From Pseudomonadota bacterium (GTDB lineage Bacteria > Pseudomonadota > Gammaproteobacteria > Burkholderiales > Rhodocyclaceae), in assembly GCA_030917225.1 (NCBI GenBank), contig JAUPVD010000103.1, positions 1 to 5,273 of the forward strand: a stretch of 5,273 nucleotides of DNA, written 5' to 3'. A model generated the notes under the pieces. The model made no database searches. It was not told the DNA's origin and saw only the letters and a list, made by a program, of their open reading frames with translations. The position numbers were made by a program, and so were the translations under genes. Position 1 is the stretch's first letter; each line of letters begins with the position of its first letter. This document shows, one piece after another, positions 5,144-5,273 of this stretch.

Positions 5144-5170
5144 GTCACACCGGCGGACGCCGGTGTCCAG
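5144..5170 (+). repeat. REP-type palindromic unit 3
   Basis: A 27-bp unit: GTC, stem ACACCGGC (5147-5154), loop GGAC, stem GCCGGTGT (5159-5166), CCAG. The stem is identical to unit 2 but in the opposite orientation, and the loop differs. It lies between the right-hand membrane-protein gene and the kinase gene, 13 nt from the former's stop codon. Confidence 0.8.
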
Positions 5171-5182
5171 CGCGTTGCATTC

Positions 5183-5273
5183 TCAGTCCTTCTTCCGGCC
5201 ATCGGCATCGGGGGTGAAGAACAGCGCGACCCCGAGCAGGATCAGGCCCAGCGGCCACCAGGTGCGGACGATC
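5183..5273 (-). CDS. C-terminal end of a small membrane protein (runs off right edge)
   Basis: The last 29 codons are visible, ending in TGA at 5185-5183. The peptide reads from IVRTWWPLG through the hydrophobic run LILLGVALFF to the charged tail TPDADGRKKD. This is one transmembrane helix preceded by Arg and paired Trp and followed by a short polar tail. The WWPLGLILLG pattern is seen in many small inner-membrane proteins with a final helix of this kind, but it is not enough to name a family. It runs the same way as the kinase gene, 135 nt upstream, with a REP unit between, so cotranscription is possible but unproven. Confidence 0.6.
   Translation of the reverse strand, partial: IVRTWWPLGLILLGVALFFTPDADGRKKD

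Overview
The window looks like chromosomal DNA of a betaproteobacterium, most likely of the Rhodocyclales / Zoogloea-Azoarcus-Dechloromonas kind. The reasons are high G+C with GC-rich third codon positions, a PEP-CTERM (exosortase-sorted) secreted protein, a DUF924 protein, a PAS-rich cytosolic histidine kinase, and short GTC…CCAG palindromic (REP-type) repeats between genes. The lineage is inferred from gene content and style, not from a marker gene.

Layout. (1) 1-1262, minus strand: the first 420 codons of a large alpha-2-macroglobulin-family envelope protein, running off the left edge. (2) 1263-1435: a divergent promoter region with a dyad element. (3) 1436-2212, plus: a PEP-CTERM protein with signal peptide, beta-rich secreted domain and C-terminal sorting signal, closed by a strong intrinsic terminator. 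(4) 2475-3062, plus: a stand-alone DUF924 protein. (5) 3063-3358: a gene-free but information-rich gap. It holds a hairpin terminator that can work in both directions, a probable ~70-nt small RNA on the minus strand with its own promoter and a C/U-rich (anti-Shine-Dalgarno) loop, and two REP units in opposite orientation around a 9-bp tandem repeat. (6) 3359-5047, minus: a soluble PAS-PAS histidine kinase with no response regulator beside it. (7) 5048-5182: its leader, with a short palindrome and a third REP unit. (8) 5183-5273, minus: the last 29 codons of a small membrane protein, running off the right edge.

How they fit together. Two of the genes (A2M-like and PEP-CTERM) make exported envelope or extracellular proteins and share a divergent intergenic region; the rest look like independent single-gene units separated by terminators and REP elements. 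There is no obvious operon or defence island. The most interesting item is the candidate small RNA at about 3068-3136 on the minus strand. It has a promoter with exact 17-nt spacing, a 6-bp hairpin that presents CCCUCCUCC in its loop, and an intrinsic terminator ending in eight U residues.
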